This document shows positions 17,191 through 24,132 of a stretch of 41,838 nt of DNA, in pieces; position 1 is the first letter of the stretch, and each line of letters starts with the position of its first letter. The notes under the pieces were generated by a model. That model did no database searches and was not told where the DNA came from. It worked only from the letters and a program-made list of their open reading frames with translations. The stretch covers positions 1-41,838 of the forward strand of contig JAJQEJ010000044.1 of NCBI GenBank assembly GCA_021201735.1. The letters run 5' to 3'. Source of the stretch: Oscillospiraceae bacterium. Its GTDB lineage: Bacteria > Bacillota > Clostridia > Oscillospirales > Oscillospiraceae. The position numbers and the translations under genes are program-made.

Positions 17191-17799
17191 TTAGGAGTCC
17201 GCATTCCGCCCGGAGAAGGCGGTAAAATCACACTGGATGACCGTGTAGCCGTCGAGCGCGATTTCCCCCCGCAGCATGACGCCCGTATCCGGGTCATACC
17301 ACAGGGTCTCCTCCTGCCCGGTTCCCTCCTCCGCCTCGGGATTCCGGTAGAGGACGCGCAGCGCCTGCGCACCGCTGAGCGTCTCCATATTGTAATGGGC
17401 GATGTAGCCCTCCCGCGCGGCTGAGAGCAGGGCGGGGAACGCGTCAATCGGGCTGAGCCCCGTCTCCGATAGCGCCCCGGTCTCCAGATACGCCCCGTCA
17501 TACTCCAGCGCGGTCTCGCCGTCCCGGATGTGCGCCGTCACACCGGCGATATTCTCCGGCTGCGTCACGGTGAGGGTTGTCTCCTTCTCCTTTTCATAGC
17601 TCGCCTGCAGGGTGTATTCGTAGACGCGCTGGCCGTAGTCCGCCGTCACTGTCAGCTCCGCCGTGCAGGCGTCCATCTCCCTGTAATCCTTTTGAATCTG
17701 CGCGACGAGCTCCTCCGCCTGCCCGCCGCCCTGCAGGCCGCAGCCCCCCAGCAGCATGGCAAGGATTATCATTGGTGCGGCCAGCCGCACCCAGCGCAT
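17191..17799 (-). CDS. LolA/YdcC-like lipoprotein
   Basis: A 202-residue lipoprotein. The signal MRWVRLAAPMIILAMLLGGC contains the lipobox LGGC with acceptor Cys20. The mature part fits the LolA-like fold: strands such as CTAELTVTADY, VYEYTLQASY and TTLTVTQPENIAGV, then ETLWYDPDTGVMLRGEIALDGY near the end. The ATG at 17797-17799 is seven bases from AGGGGG. It lies 11 bp after the NAD(P)H-hydrate repair gene and 22 bp before alr. The same position is held by ydcC in B. subtilis, which supports the assignment. Predicted to be anchored on the outer face of the membrane; the cargo or role is unknown. Confidence 0.82.
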   Translation of the reverse strand: MRWVRLAAPMIILAMLLGGCGLQGGGQAEELVAQIQKDYREMDACTAELTVTADYGQRVYEYTLQASYEKEKETTLTVTQPENIAGVTAHIRDGETALEYDGAYLETGALSETGLSPIDAFPALLSAAREGYIAHYNMETLSGAQALRVLYRNPEAEEGTGQEETLWYDPDTGVMLRGEIALDGYTVIQCDFTAFSGRNADS

Positions 17800-17810
17800 A
17801 CGCACGCCCC

Positions 17811-19343
17811 CTATTCACCTATTAATTCGAATGGCAGCTGCCGGATCATATCCGACGGAAGCATGCCGTATTCCCCCAAAACGCGCGCGCAGCTGTCCCC
17901 CGCCTGCCCGTGCAGGTACACCGCCGCCGGTACCGCCTGTGTTGGCGGAAATCCTTGGCCCAGAAGGGACAGGATGATGCCCGCGAGCACATCGCCGCTC
18001 CCCCCTGTCGCCATGCCAGGATTGCCCGTGGTGTTCACGGCAGCGGTGCCGTCCGGGAACGCGGTGATCGTGCGAAACCCCTTGAGCACCAGCACGCACC
18101 CGTGCGCGCTGGCAAACGCGCGCGCCGCGCCTATCCGGTCTTTTCCCGGCGGTGCACCGGTCAGCCGCGCGAATTCGCCGTCGTGGGGCGTCAGCACCGT
18201 GAGGCGCTCCCGCCGCCCGTCCAAAACATCTATATGCCCCTCCAGCGCGTTTATGCCGTCGGCGTCCAAAACCACGGGGATGTTCACCCGCGTCAGCAGG
18301 CGGCGTACCAGCGCGGCGGTCTCCTCCCCTCTGCCGAGGCCGGGGCCGATGAGGCATACGTCGCTGCGATTGATCTGTTCCAAAATGGGTTCCAGCGCCG
18401 CGGAGACAACTTGTCCCGCGCCGTCGTCCGGCAGGGGGTGGGGCATCGGCTCGAGCAGCTTTCCGGCGACGATCCCCCACACCGCGCGCGGCGTGCCGAC
18501 CGTGACCAGCCCCGCGCCGGAGCGGACGGCGGCGTTTGCCGCCAATACGGGCGCGCCCGCGTAGCCGGTGCTCCCGCCCAGAATATAGACCCTGCCGTAA
18601 TCGCCCTTGTGGCTGTCCCGCGCCCTGCGCGGTAGGCGGATTGTATCCGGCTCCGTCACCCGGACGGGATAGTCCTCCCCGTCCACCAGCTCCTGCGGGA
18701 TGCCAATATCGGCGACCACCACCGTCCCGCTGTACAGGGCACCGTCGCCCACAAAATGGCCTACCTTGGGCAGGGTGAAGGTGACCGTCCGGTCGGCAAG
18801 CACGGCTTGCCCCAGCATCTCGCCCGTATCGGCGGAAATCCCGCTCGCGATATCCGCCGACAGCACGGGGGCGGGCGCGCGGTTCATGAGCGCCACCGCC
18901 TCGGCCCCCGCGCCCCGTATGGCGGCGTTGAGCCCAATGCCAAAGAGCGCGTCCACAATGACGTCCGCCGCCATCGCGCATTGTTCCATCGCGGCGAATT
19001 CCTCTGTAAAGGGGATCAACTTGCCACCGATTGCTATAAGCCTGCGCTCCATCTCCGCGCAGTCGGCGCTCATCCTTTCGCGCTGTCCCACGAGGCAGGC
19101 GTCCACCTGCCAGCCCGCCTCGCGCAGCAGGCGCGCCGCGGCAACCCCGTCGCCGCCGTTGTTGCCCGCGCCGCAAAAGACCGCCGCGTGCTTGACCGCG
19201 CCCGCGGCGGGTGGCAGCATATTTTCCGCCTCCGCCGCAACCGCGGCGGCGGCGCGCTCCATCAGCAGCGCAGACGGCACGCCGCGCTCCTCAATGGTCA
19301 CCCGATCCATGTTTCGCATCTGTGCGCTCGTGGCAAGGCGCAT
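17811..19343 (-). CDS. nnr: Bifunctional NAD(P)H-hydrate epimerase / ADP-dependent NAD(P)H-hydrate dehydratase
   Basis: A 510-residue metabolite-repair enzyme. The N-terminal epimerase domain (about 1-215, YjeF_N type) includes MRNMDRVTIEERGVPSALLM, the nucleotide site FCGAGNNGGDGVAAARLL, and VDALFGIGL. The C-terminal ribokinase-like dehydratase domain (about 225-505) includes HKGDYGRVYILGGSTGYAGA, GPGLGRGEET, LDADGINAL, LTPHDGEFARL and GNPGMATGGSGDVLAG. Together they epimerise and dehydrate damaged NAD(P)HX. The ATG at 19341-19343 is seven bases from GGAGGTG; the frame itself continues to a GTG at 19352. It is the first gene of the nnr, lipoprotein, alr cluster. In many Firmicutes acpS precedes this cluster; it is not present here. 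Confidence 0.96.
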   Translation of the reverse strand: MRLATSAQMRNMDRVTIEERGVPSALLMERAAAAVAAEAENMLPPAAGAVKHAAVFCGAGNNGGDGVAAARLLREAGWQVDACLVGQRERMSADCAEMERRLIAIGGKLIPFTEEFAAMEQCAMAADVIVDALFGIGLNAAIRGAGAEAVALMNRAPAPVLSADIASGISADTGEMLGQAVLADRTVTFTLPKVGHFVGDGALYSGTVVVADIGIPQELVDGEDYPVRVTEPDTIRLPRRARDSHKGDYGRVYILGGSTGYAGAPVLAANAAVRSGAGLVTVGTPRAVWGIVAGKLLEPMPHPLPDDGAGQVVSAALEPILEQINRSDVCLIGPGLGRGEETAALVRRLLTRVNIPVVLDADGINALEGHIDVLDGRRERLTVLTPHDGEFARLTGAPPGKDRIGAARAFASAHGCVLVLKGFRTITAFPDGTAAVNTTGNPGMATGGSGDVLAGIILSLLGQGFPPTQAVPAAVYLHGQAGDSCARVLGEYGMLPSDMIRQLPFELIGE

Positions 19344-19420
19344 ATAGGACACCTCCGCTCCGTCTCCTTCGTTGTACCTGAATTTTATCGAATTTCCCTT
19401 TGGTTGTCAAATTTTTCGCT

Positions 19421-19936
19421 TTAACAAAAGTATTTCCGATATAAGTCGGTCAGGATGCGGACATGGAGCTTTTCGTCCTCCGCCAGCCGCAGTAAAAGCG
19501 CCTTCAGCTCAGGCTGACAGACCTGCTCGGCGGTATTCTGGTAATATTCCACAGCCCCCTTTTCCCCCCGAATGTCCGCGAGGAGCATTTCCGCAGCGGA
19601 GCCTGAGTATTCCACCAGCGACGCCTGCCAAAAAATCTCATGCTCCTGCAGGCAGAGTATGTATTGCGCCTCACCGCCCAATCTGGTGATGCACTTGCCC
19701 AATAGCTCCATGTGGTAGGTCTCCACGTAAAAGATGCCCCGCATCACGTGGGATATCTCACCGAAACGCCGCTTGCAGCGCAGGCTGTGCTGGGCGTATT
19801 GCAGCAGTGAGGTCAGCTCAGAGCCCTCTCCGCTGTAGCCGGATTGCAGCAGCGCGGTCAGGTTTTTCTCCGGCTGGAGGTCTTTCACCTTCGGGTAAGG
19901 CATCGGTGCCTGATATTTTTCCAGATCAATGGTCAT
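19421..19936 (-). CDS. Ferritin-like (rubrerythrin/bacterioferritin-type) di-metal protein
   Basis: A 171-residue protein, mostly helical, with the spacing of acidic and histidine residues expected for a ferritin-like four-helix bundle: GEGSELTSLLQYAQHS, FYVETYHMELLGKC, GEKGAVEYYQNTAEQ and LAEDEKLHVRIL. The two ExxH patterns (ETYH, EDEKLH) suit a di-iron or di-manganese centre. No C-terminal rubredoxin-like CxxC domain is present. MTIDLEK (ATG 19934-19936) is eight bases from GAGAGG. It is divergent from a glutathione peroxidase gene, which suggests a role in peroxide defence or metal handling. It might also be a spore-coat or catalase-like ferritin-fold protein; I cannot separate these. Confidence 0.8.
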   Translation of the reverse strand: MTIDLEKYQAPMPYPKVKDLQPEKNLTALLQSGYSGEGSELTSLLQYAQHSLRCKRRFGEISHVMRGIFYVETYHMELLGKCITRLGGEAQYILCLQEHEIFWQASLVEYSGSAAEMLLADIRGEKGAVEYYQNTAEQVCQPELKALLLRLAEDEKLHVRILTDLYRKYFC

Positions 19937-20020
19937 AAGCATTACCTCTCAGTCCCCATTTTTATTTTTAAATCTATGCCTTGTGGCTTGTCTATATGTC
20001 ACATGGGTGTTCCCTCCAAC

Positions 20021-20049
20021 TTGACAGGGAAAGCAGATTGGATTACATT
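20021..20049 (+). promoter_or_regulatory. Promoter of the glutathione peroxidase gene
   Basis: A consensus TTGACA (20021-20026) and TACATT (20044-20049) with exactly 17 bases between, about 38 bases before the ATG at 20088. Confidence 0.78.
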
Positions 20050-20087
20050 GTGTGTAGTGCATTAACAAAATATAAGGAGGAAGTCAA

Positions 20088-20621
20088 ATGACTGTCTATG
20101 ATTTTTCGGTCAAAACCGTTCAGGGGGATACCTGCGCCCTGTCCGAATACAGAGGGAAGGTACTGCTGATCGTCAACACCGCCACCAAGTGCGGCCTGAC
20201 GCCCCAATATGAGGCGCTGGAGGCGCTGTACCAAACATATCAGGACAGGGGATTTGAGATTCTGGACTTCCCCTGCAATCAGTTCATGCGGCAGGCGCCG
20301 GGGACGGACGAGGAGATCGGACAGTTCTGTACCCTCCATTATGGCACCACCTTTCCCCGCTTTGCGAAGATTGAGGTCAACGGCGACGAGGCCGACCCGC
20401 TGTACGCCTGGCTGAAGGCGCAGGCGCGTGAGGATACCATGGACGAAGGCGCGCAGGCGTTTGCGAAGAAGATCAGGCTCCTGCATCCCTTCCTGCCCGC
20501 CGGGGAGATCCAGTGGAATTTCGGAAAATTTCTCATCGACCGGAGCGGCAATGTGGCGGGGCGGTATGCCCCCGGCTATACCCCGGACAAGCTGGCGCAG
20601 GCCATCGAAGCGCTGCTGTAG
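20088..20621 (+). CDS. Glutathione peroxidase family thiol peroxidase
   Basis: A 177-residue thioredoxin-fold peroxidase with the family signatures NTATKCGLTPQYEAL (peroxidatic Cys35, not selenocysteine), FPCNQFMRQAPGT and IQWNFGKFLIDRSGNV. Cys, Gln and Trp of the active-site set are all present. The ATG follows AAGGAGG. Bacterial Cys-type members usually use thioredoxin rather than glutathione as reductant (family knowledge). It is preceded by its own good promoter and lies only 15 bp before the response regulator gene, so read-through is possible. It is divergent from a ferritin-like gene, which fits an oxidative-stress role. Confidence 0.95.
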   Translation: MTVYDFSVKTVQGDTCALSEYRGKVLLIVNTATKCGLTPQYEALEALYQTYQDRGFEILDFPCNQFMRQAPGTDEEIGQFCTLHYGTTFPRFAKIEVNGDEADPLYAWLKAQAREDTMDEGAQAFAKKIRLLHPFLPAGEIQWNFGKFLIDRSGNVAGRYAPGYTPDKLAQAIEALL

Positions 20622-20636
20622 GGTGCAGGAATGCAT

Positions 20637-21332
20637 ATGCCATGTCATATTCTTGTTGTGGAGGACGACCAGGACATTAACCGCCTGCTGTGCAAGGTGC
20701 TGGAGGGGGAGGGCTATCAGTGCCGCCCGGCCTTTTCCGGCAGCGAGGCCGCGCTGTGGGCGGAGCAGTACACGTACGACCTTGTTCTCCTTGACCTGAT
20801 GCTCCCCGGTGTGACAGGAGAGGAGCTCATCCCCCGCCTGCGGAAGCACAACACCATGCCCATCCTGGTCCTGTCGGCCAAGGCGGAGCTGGAGGACCGG
20901 GTGAATGTTCTGCGGCTGGGGGCGGACGATTTCATCCCCAAGCCCTTTGATAACCGGGAGATTCTGGCCCGGGTGGAGGCGCAGCTGCGCCGGTACAAGA
21001 CCTTTTCCGGGCGCGGCGGCACGGCGGTTCTGCACTGCGGGGCGCTGACACTGGATCGGGAGCGTGTGGAGGTGGCTGTGGATGGGCACCCGGTTGCCAT
21101 CACCGCGCGGGAATTTGAAATTCTCTCTCTCCTGATGGCGTACCCCAGCAAGGTCTTTACCCGGGCGCAGATTTACGAGCGGGTCTGGGGGGAGGCCTAT
21201 ATGGGGGACGACAACACGGTGAACGTCCACATCTCCAACCTCCGCGCAAAGCTCTCCGCCGCGCATGATGGGGAATATATCAAAACCGTATGGGGCATCG
21301 GCTTTAAGATTTGTGACAGCCTGAGCGGTTAA
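20637..21332 (+). CDS. OmpR-family response regulator
   Basis: A 231-residue two-component regulator. The receiver domain (about 1-115) has the acidic pair EDD near the N-terminus, the phospho-acceptor Asp53 in LVLLDLMLPG, the LSAK threonine/serine position, and KPF. The C-terminal winged helix (about 135-228) has ITAREFEILSLLMAYP, FTRAQIYERVWG and NTVNVHISNLRAKL. I prefer the ATG at 20637, six bases from AGGA, over the ATG at 20631, which abuts it. It is followed by an ABC ATPase, a permease and a histidine kinase, the standard arrangement of lantibiotic or peptide-antibiotic response modules. Direct repeats just downstream (21342-21362) are its probable binding site. Confidence 0.94.
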   Translation: MPCHILVVEDDQDINRLLCKVLEGEGYQCRPAFSGSEAALWAEQYTYDLVLLDLMLPGVTGEELIPRLRKHNTMPILVLSAKAELEDRVNVLRLGADDFIPKPFDNREILARVEAQLRRYKTFSGRGGTAVLHCGALTLDRERVEVAVDGHPVAITAREFEILSLLMAYPSKVFTRAQIYERVWGEAYMGDDNTVNVHISNLRAKLSAAHDGEYIKTVWGIGFKICDSLSG

Positions 21333-21341
21333 GCTTTAGCT

Positions 21342-21362
21342 TTTCTTAAGATTCTCTTTAAG
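21342..21362 (+). promoter_or_regulatory. Probable response-regulator operator upstream of the ABC transporter
   Basis: Two half sites, TTTCTTAAG (21342-21350) and TCTTTAAG (21355-21362), repeat in the same orientation about one helical turn apart. A -10-like TATGCT at 21383-21388 lies downstream and the -35 between them is poor, as expected for an activator-dependent promoter. Tandem CTTAAG-type boxes are typical of OmpR-type regulators of peptide-protection transporters. Confidence 0.55.
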
Positions 21363-21436
21363 CAATGTTGCAACGGGCCTGTTATGCTGTGTGAAAAGGA
21401 ACCCGGTGCGGTTCCGGAAAGCGAGGCAGTCACAGT

Positions 21437-22360
21437 ATGTCAGAGATTGTATTAGAGACACATGGGCTGACAAAAGCATACCGCAGCCAGTGCGTCGTGG
21501 ACCATGTGGATTTGCGGATCGAAAAGGGCCACATTTACGGGCTTGTCGGGCGCAACGGCGCGGGAAAGACCAGCATCATCCGGATGGTGACCGGGCAGAC
21601 GGTGCCCACCGGCGGCGCGCTCTCCCTCTTTGGCGAGAGCGGCAGCGGGAAGTTGGAGCGCATGCGCGCGCGTACCGGCGCGATGGTGGAGACCCCCAGC
21701 TTTTCCCCCTTCCTCACCGCCCGCGAAAATCTGGAATACTACCGGATACAGCGGGGGATTCCCTCCAAGGACGTGGTGGAGGAGGCGCTGGAGCAGGTAC
21801 GCCTGACCAACACAGGGAAAAAGAAATTCAAATTTTTCTCCCTCGGGATGAAGCAGCGGCTGGGGCTTGCGCTGGCACTGATGAACCGCCCGGACTTGCT
21901 CCTGCTTGACGAGCCCATCAACGGCCTTGACCCGGAGGGAATTGTGGAGGTGCGGCACATCCTGACCCAGCTTACCGGCCAGCTGGGGATGACGGTGCTC
22001 ATCTCCAGCCATATCCTGACGGAGCTCGCGAGCCTCGCCACCTGCTACGGTTTTCTGGAACAGGGCGTGATGCTGGAGCAGCTCACATCGGAGGATCTGC
22101 GTGACCGCTGCCGCGCCTGTCTGGAAATCCGGGTGGACGACGCCGCGAAGGCTGCGCGGGTATTGGAGCAGACGTTGGATCTGCGCGCCTTTGATGTCCT
22201 GCCGGACGGGCTCCTCCGGCTATACAGCGGCATTGACGCGCCCCACAGAATTGTCAAGGTCTTTGTGGAGGCAGGGCTTGCGGTGTCCGCCGTGAACAGC
22301 CGGGGCGCGAATCTGGAGGACTACTACCTCTCTCTGGTAGGGGGTGTCCGCGGTGCTTAA
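21437..22360 (+). CDS. ABC transporter ATP-binding protein, lantibiotic/bacitracin-protection type
   Basis: A 307-residue ATPase. Walker A is GRNGAGKTS (about residues 38-46), the signature motif FSLGMKQRLG, Walker B LLLLDEPINGLDPEG, and the switch histidine lies in ISSH. The C-terminal about 85 residues after the nucleotide-binding domain are typical of the BcrA/lantibiotic-immunity subfamily, and LEDYYLSLVGG closes the protein. Together with the permease it should export or remove a membrane-active peptide. The response regulator precedes it and the permease start overlaps its end. The ATPase itself is intact, although its permease partner carries a frameshift. Confidence 0.93.
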   Translation: MSEIVLETHGLTKAYRSQCVVDHVDLRIEKGHIYGLVGRNGAGKTSIIRMVTGQTVPTGGALSLFGESGSGKLERMRARTGAMVETPSFSPFLTARENLEYYRIQRGIPSKDVVEEALEQVRLTNTGKKKFKFFSLGMKQRLGLALALMNRPDLLLLDEPINGLDPEGIVEVRHILTQLTGQLGMTVLISSHILTELASLATCYGFLEQGVMLEQLTSEDLRDRCRACLEIRVDDAAKAARVLEQTLDLRAFDVLPDGLLRLYSGIDAPHRIVKVFVEAGLAVSAVNSRGANLEDYYLSLVGGVRGA

Positions 22361-23100
22361 TTACATGAGGGCGGAGTGCTACAAGGCGGCACGCCGGAAG
22401 AGCCTCTTGGTGATTTTGATTCTCCTGTTGGCCGGGGTAACGACAATCGTTCTGCTGTTAAGGAGCTTTAGCCGCACCGCATCCTTTGACGATGCGTTGC
22501 TGTCGATCCTGCAGGCGTCGTTTCTCATCGGGTTCTATATCACTATCGTCACCGGCGAAGCGGTTTTTGCCGACCAGTATTAAGAGTAATACCCTGAAAA
22601 ATGAAGTTTCCATCGGCATCCCAAGGGTACGCATTTATCTGGGCAAGCTGTGGGTGCAGTGCATCCTCTCCATCGGGCTGTGCCTGATTACCGTCGCTTG
22701 CGCCTTATTGTTCAGCCGGATTCTTCTGCCCTATGACCCCGCAACAGGGGGGCAGATTATGACCATCCTGTTCTTCGGCCTCCTTGTCGCCCTGCCGGTA
22801 TGGCTGGGCACACAGGCGTTTGTGAATTTTTTGTATTTTGTCTGCAAGAGCGGAACCATTGCCACCACCGTAGCATTCCTTGTTCTCCTGTTTGCCCCGT
22901 CAATTTTTCAGGTTCTGGCTATGCTCTGCTCAGAGGTATTCTGGAATATCTACTATGCCCTCCTGAACACACGGCTCGACCGCTTCGCCTATGAGGTGGA
23001 CTGGGGCATATTTGCCGGCACCTGCGCGGTGGGGGTGGGATGGTTTGTGGCCTGCACCCTTGCCGGCCTCACCATATTCCAAAAGCGTGAGATTTCCTGA
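22353..23100 (+). pseudogene. ABC-2 type permease, interrupted by a one-base frameshift
   Basis: The first part reads MLNYMRAECYKAARRKSLLV (GTG start 22353, eight bases from AGGGGG) and continues to VTGEAVFADQY, then a TAA at 22581-22583. The next frame continues the same protein directly as KSNTLKNEVSIGIPR and runs to a TGA at 23098-23100 with about five transmembrane segments. Removing one T from the TT at 22580-22581 restores a 248-residue protein. The context ADQYKSNTLKNEV is continuous across the break, so this is one gene, not two. It may be a true loss of function, a phase-variable state, or a sequencing or assembly error. It lies between its ATPase and histidine kinase genes. Confidence 0.85.
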
Positions 23101-23124
23101 TCAACAACAGTAAGGAGGTGCCGT

Positions 23125-24054
23125 ATGGGGCTTGCCATTGCCTGTGTGATTTTGGCGGTTCTCTGTATCATCCTGGGACTGCTGGCTTATGCGGCGGGGC
23201 GCACTTTGCGCTCCGCCGCCCGTCAGCTTTCCGACCGGGCGGCGAGCGGGAGCACGGCCCGACTCCGACTGGAGGGAGGCGGCCGCGCCGCCGAGGCGAT
23301 GCTGGGGGAGCTCAACCGCCTTCTGGAGCTGCACCAGCGGGAGCGCAGCCGGTCCTTGCAGCGGGAGAACCAGTTCCGCAAGCAGCTATCCAACATCTCC
23401 CATGACCTGCGCACCCCCCTGACCTCTATCCTGGGCTACGTCCAGTTACTGGAGGACGATTCCCTCTCCCCGGCGGAGCGGCGGGAGTACCTGTCCGTGG
23501 TAAAGAACCGCGCCGGGGCGGTGCAAGAGCTGATTACCGGGTTTTATGAGCTCACACGGCTGGAGGAGGGGACGCTTTCGCTGGAGATCACACCCGTCCA
23601 TTTAGCGCAATTGATCGAAGAACTCTGCGCCGGGTTTTACAGCGAGCTGGAGCAGGCGGGCTTCCGCGTCTCTTTCTCCATGGCGGAGGGGCTGCCGCCT
23701 GTTGCCGCCGACCGCGGCGGCGCACAGCGGATCTATGCCAATCTTCTACGCAACGTGCTTGATCACGGACGGGAGCGGCTGGAGGTGTCGCTGTACCGGG
23801 AGGGCGCGCGCGTGGTCAGCCGGATTCACAACGTGTCGGACGGGCTGAGCGAGGAGGATATGGCGCATATCTTTGACCGGTTCTATATGGCCGACAAGAT
23901 GCGCTCCGGCCAGGGCACCGGGCTTGGACTCGCCATCGTCAAGGGACTCGCGGAGCGGATGGGCGCACAGGTATTCGCCTGTGCGGATCATGGTTATTTC
24001 ACCGTGGATATCTCCTGGCCGGTCTATGATGGTCCCCACAGGGAAAACAGTTGA
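23125..24054 (+). CDS. Sensor histidine kinase of the ABC-transporter module
   Basis: A 309-residue kinase with a single N-terminal transmembrane helix (about residues 3-24) and no extracellular sensor domain. This form often relies on its transporter for sensing. A short linker leads to the HisKA domain with H93 in SNISHDLRTPLTSILGY. The ATPase part has IYANLLRNVLDHG (N box), IFDRFYMADKM (F box) and GQGTGLGLAIVKGLAERMG (G boxes). The ATG has AAGGAGGTG five bases upstream. It presumably phosphorylates the response regulator encoded four genes upstream (20637-21332). Confidence 0.94.
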   Translation: MGLAIACVILAVLCIILGLLAYAAGRTLRSAARQLSDRAASGSTARLRLEGGGRAAEAMLGELNRLLELHQRERSRSLQRENQFRKQLSNISHDLRTPLTSILGYVQLLEDDSLSPAERREYLSVVKNRAGAVQELITGFYELTRLEEGTLSLEITPVHLAQLIEELCAGFYSELEQAGFRVSFSMAEGLPPVAADRGGAQRIYANLLRNVLDHGRERLEVSLYREGARVVSRIHNVSDGLSEEDMAHIFDRFYMADKMRSGQGTGLGLAIVKGLAERMGAQVFACADHGYFTVDISWPVYDGPHRENS

Positions 24055-24079
24055 CAACAGAGGAAAAGAAGGGTAGTCT
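24051..24079 (+). promoter_or_regulatory. Promoter of the hybrid kinase gene
   Basis: TTGACA (24051-24056, overlapping the stop codon of the preceding kinase) and TAGTCT (24074-24079) are spaced by 17 bases. Confidence 0.6.
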
Positions 24080-24132
24080 TAGAGAAAGATTCCTGTTCTC
24101 ACCAGATTTACGCAGGGAGGTTTGCGCACCCT

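Noticed and set aside
20043-21266. 407-codon minus-strand frame opposite glutathione peroxidase and the response regulator
   Set aside because: It spans two well-supported plus-strand genes and has no domain signature.
22560-22600. Programmed ribosomal frameshift in the permease gene
   Set aside because: There is no slippery heptamer or A-run at the junction, only gtattaag. A mutation or read error is simpler.
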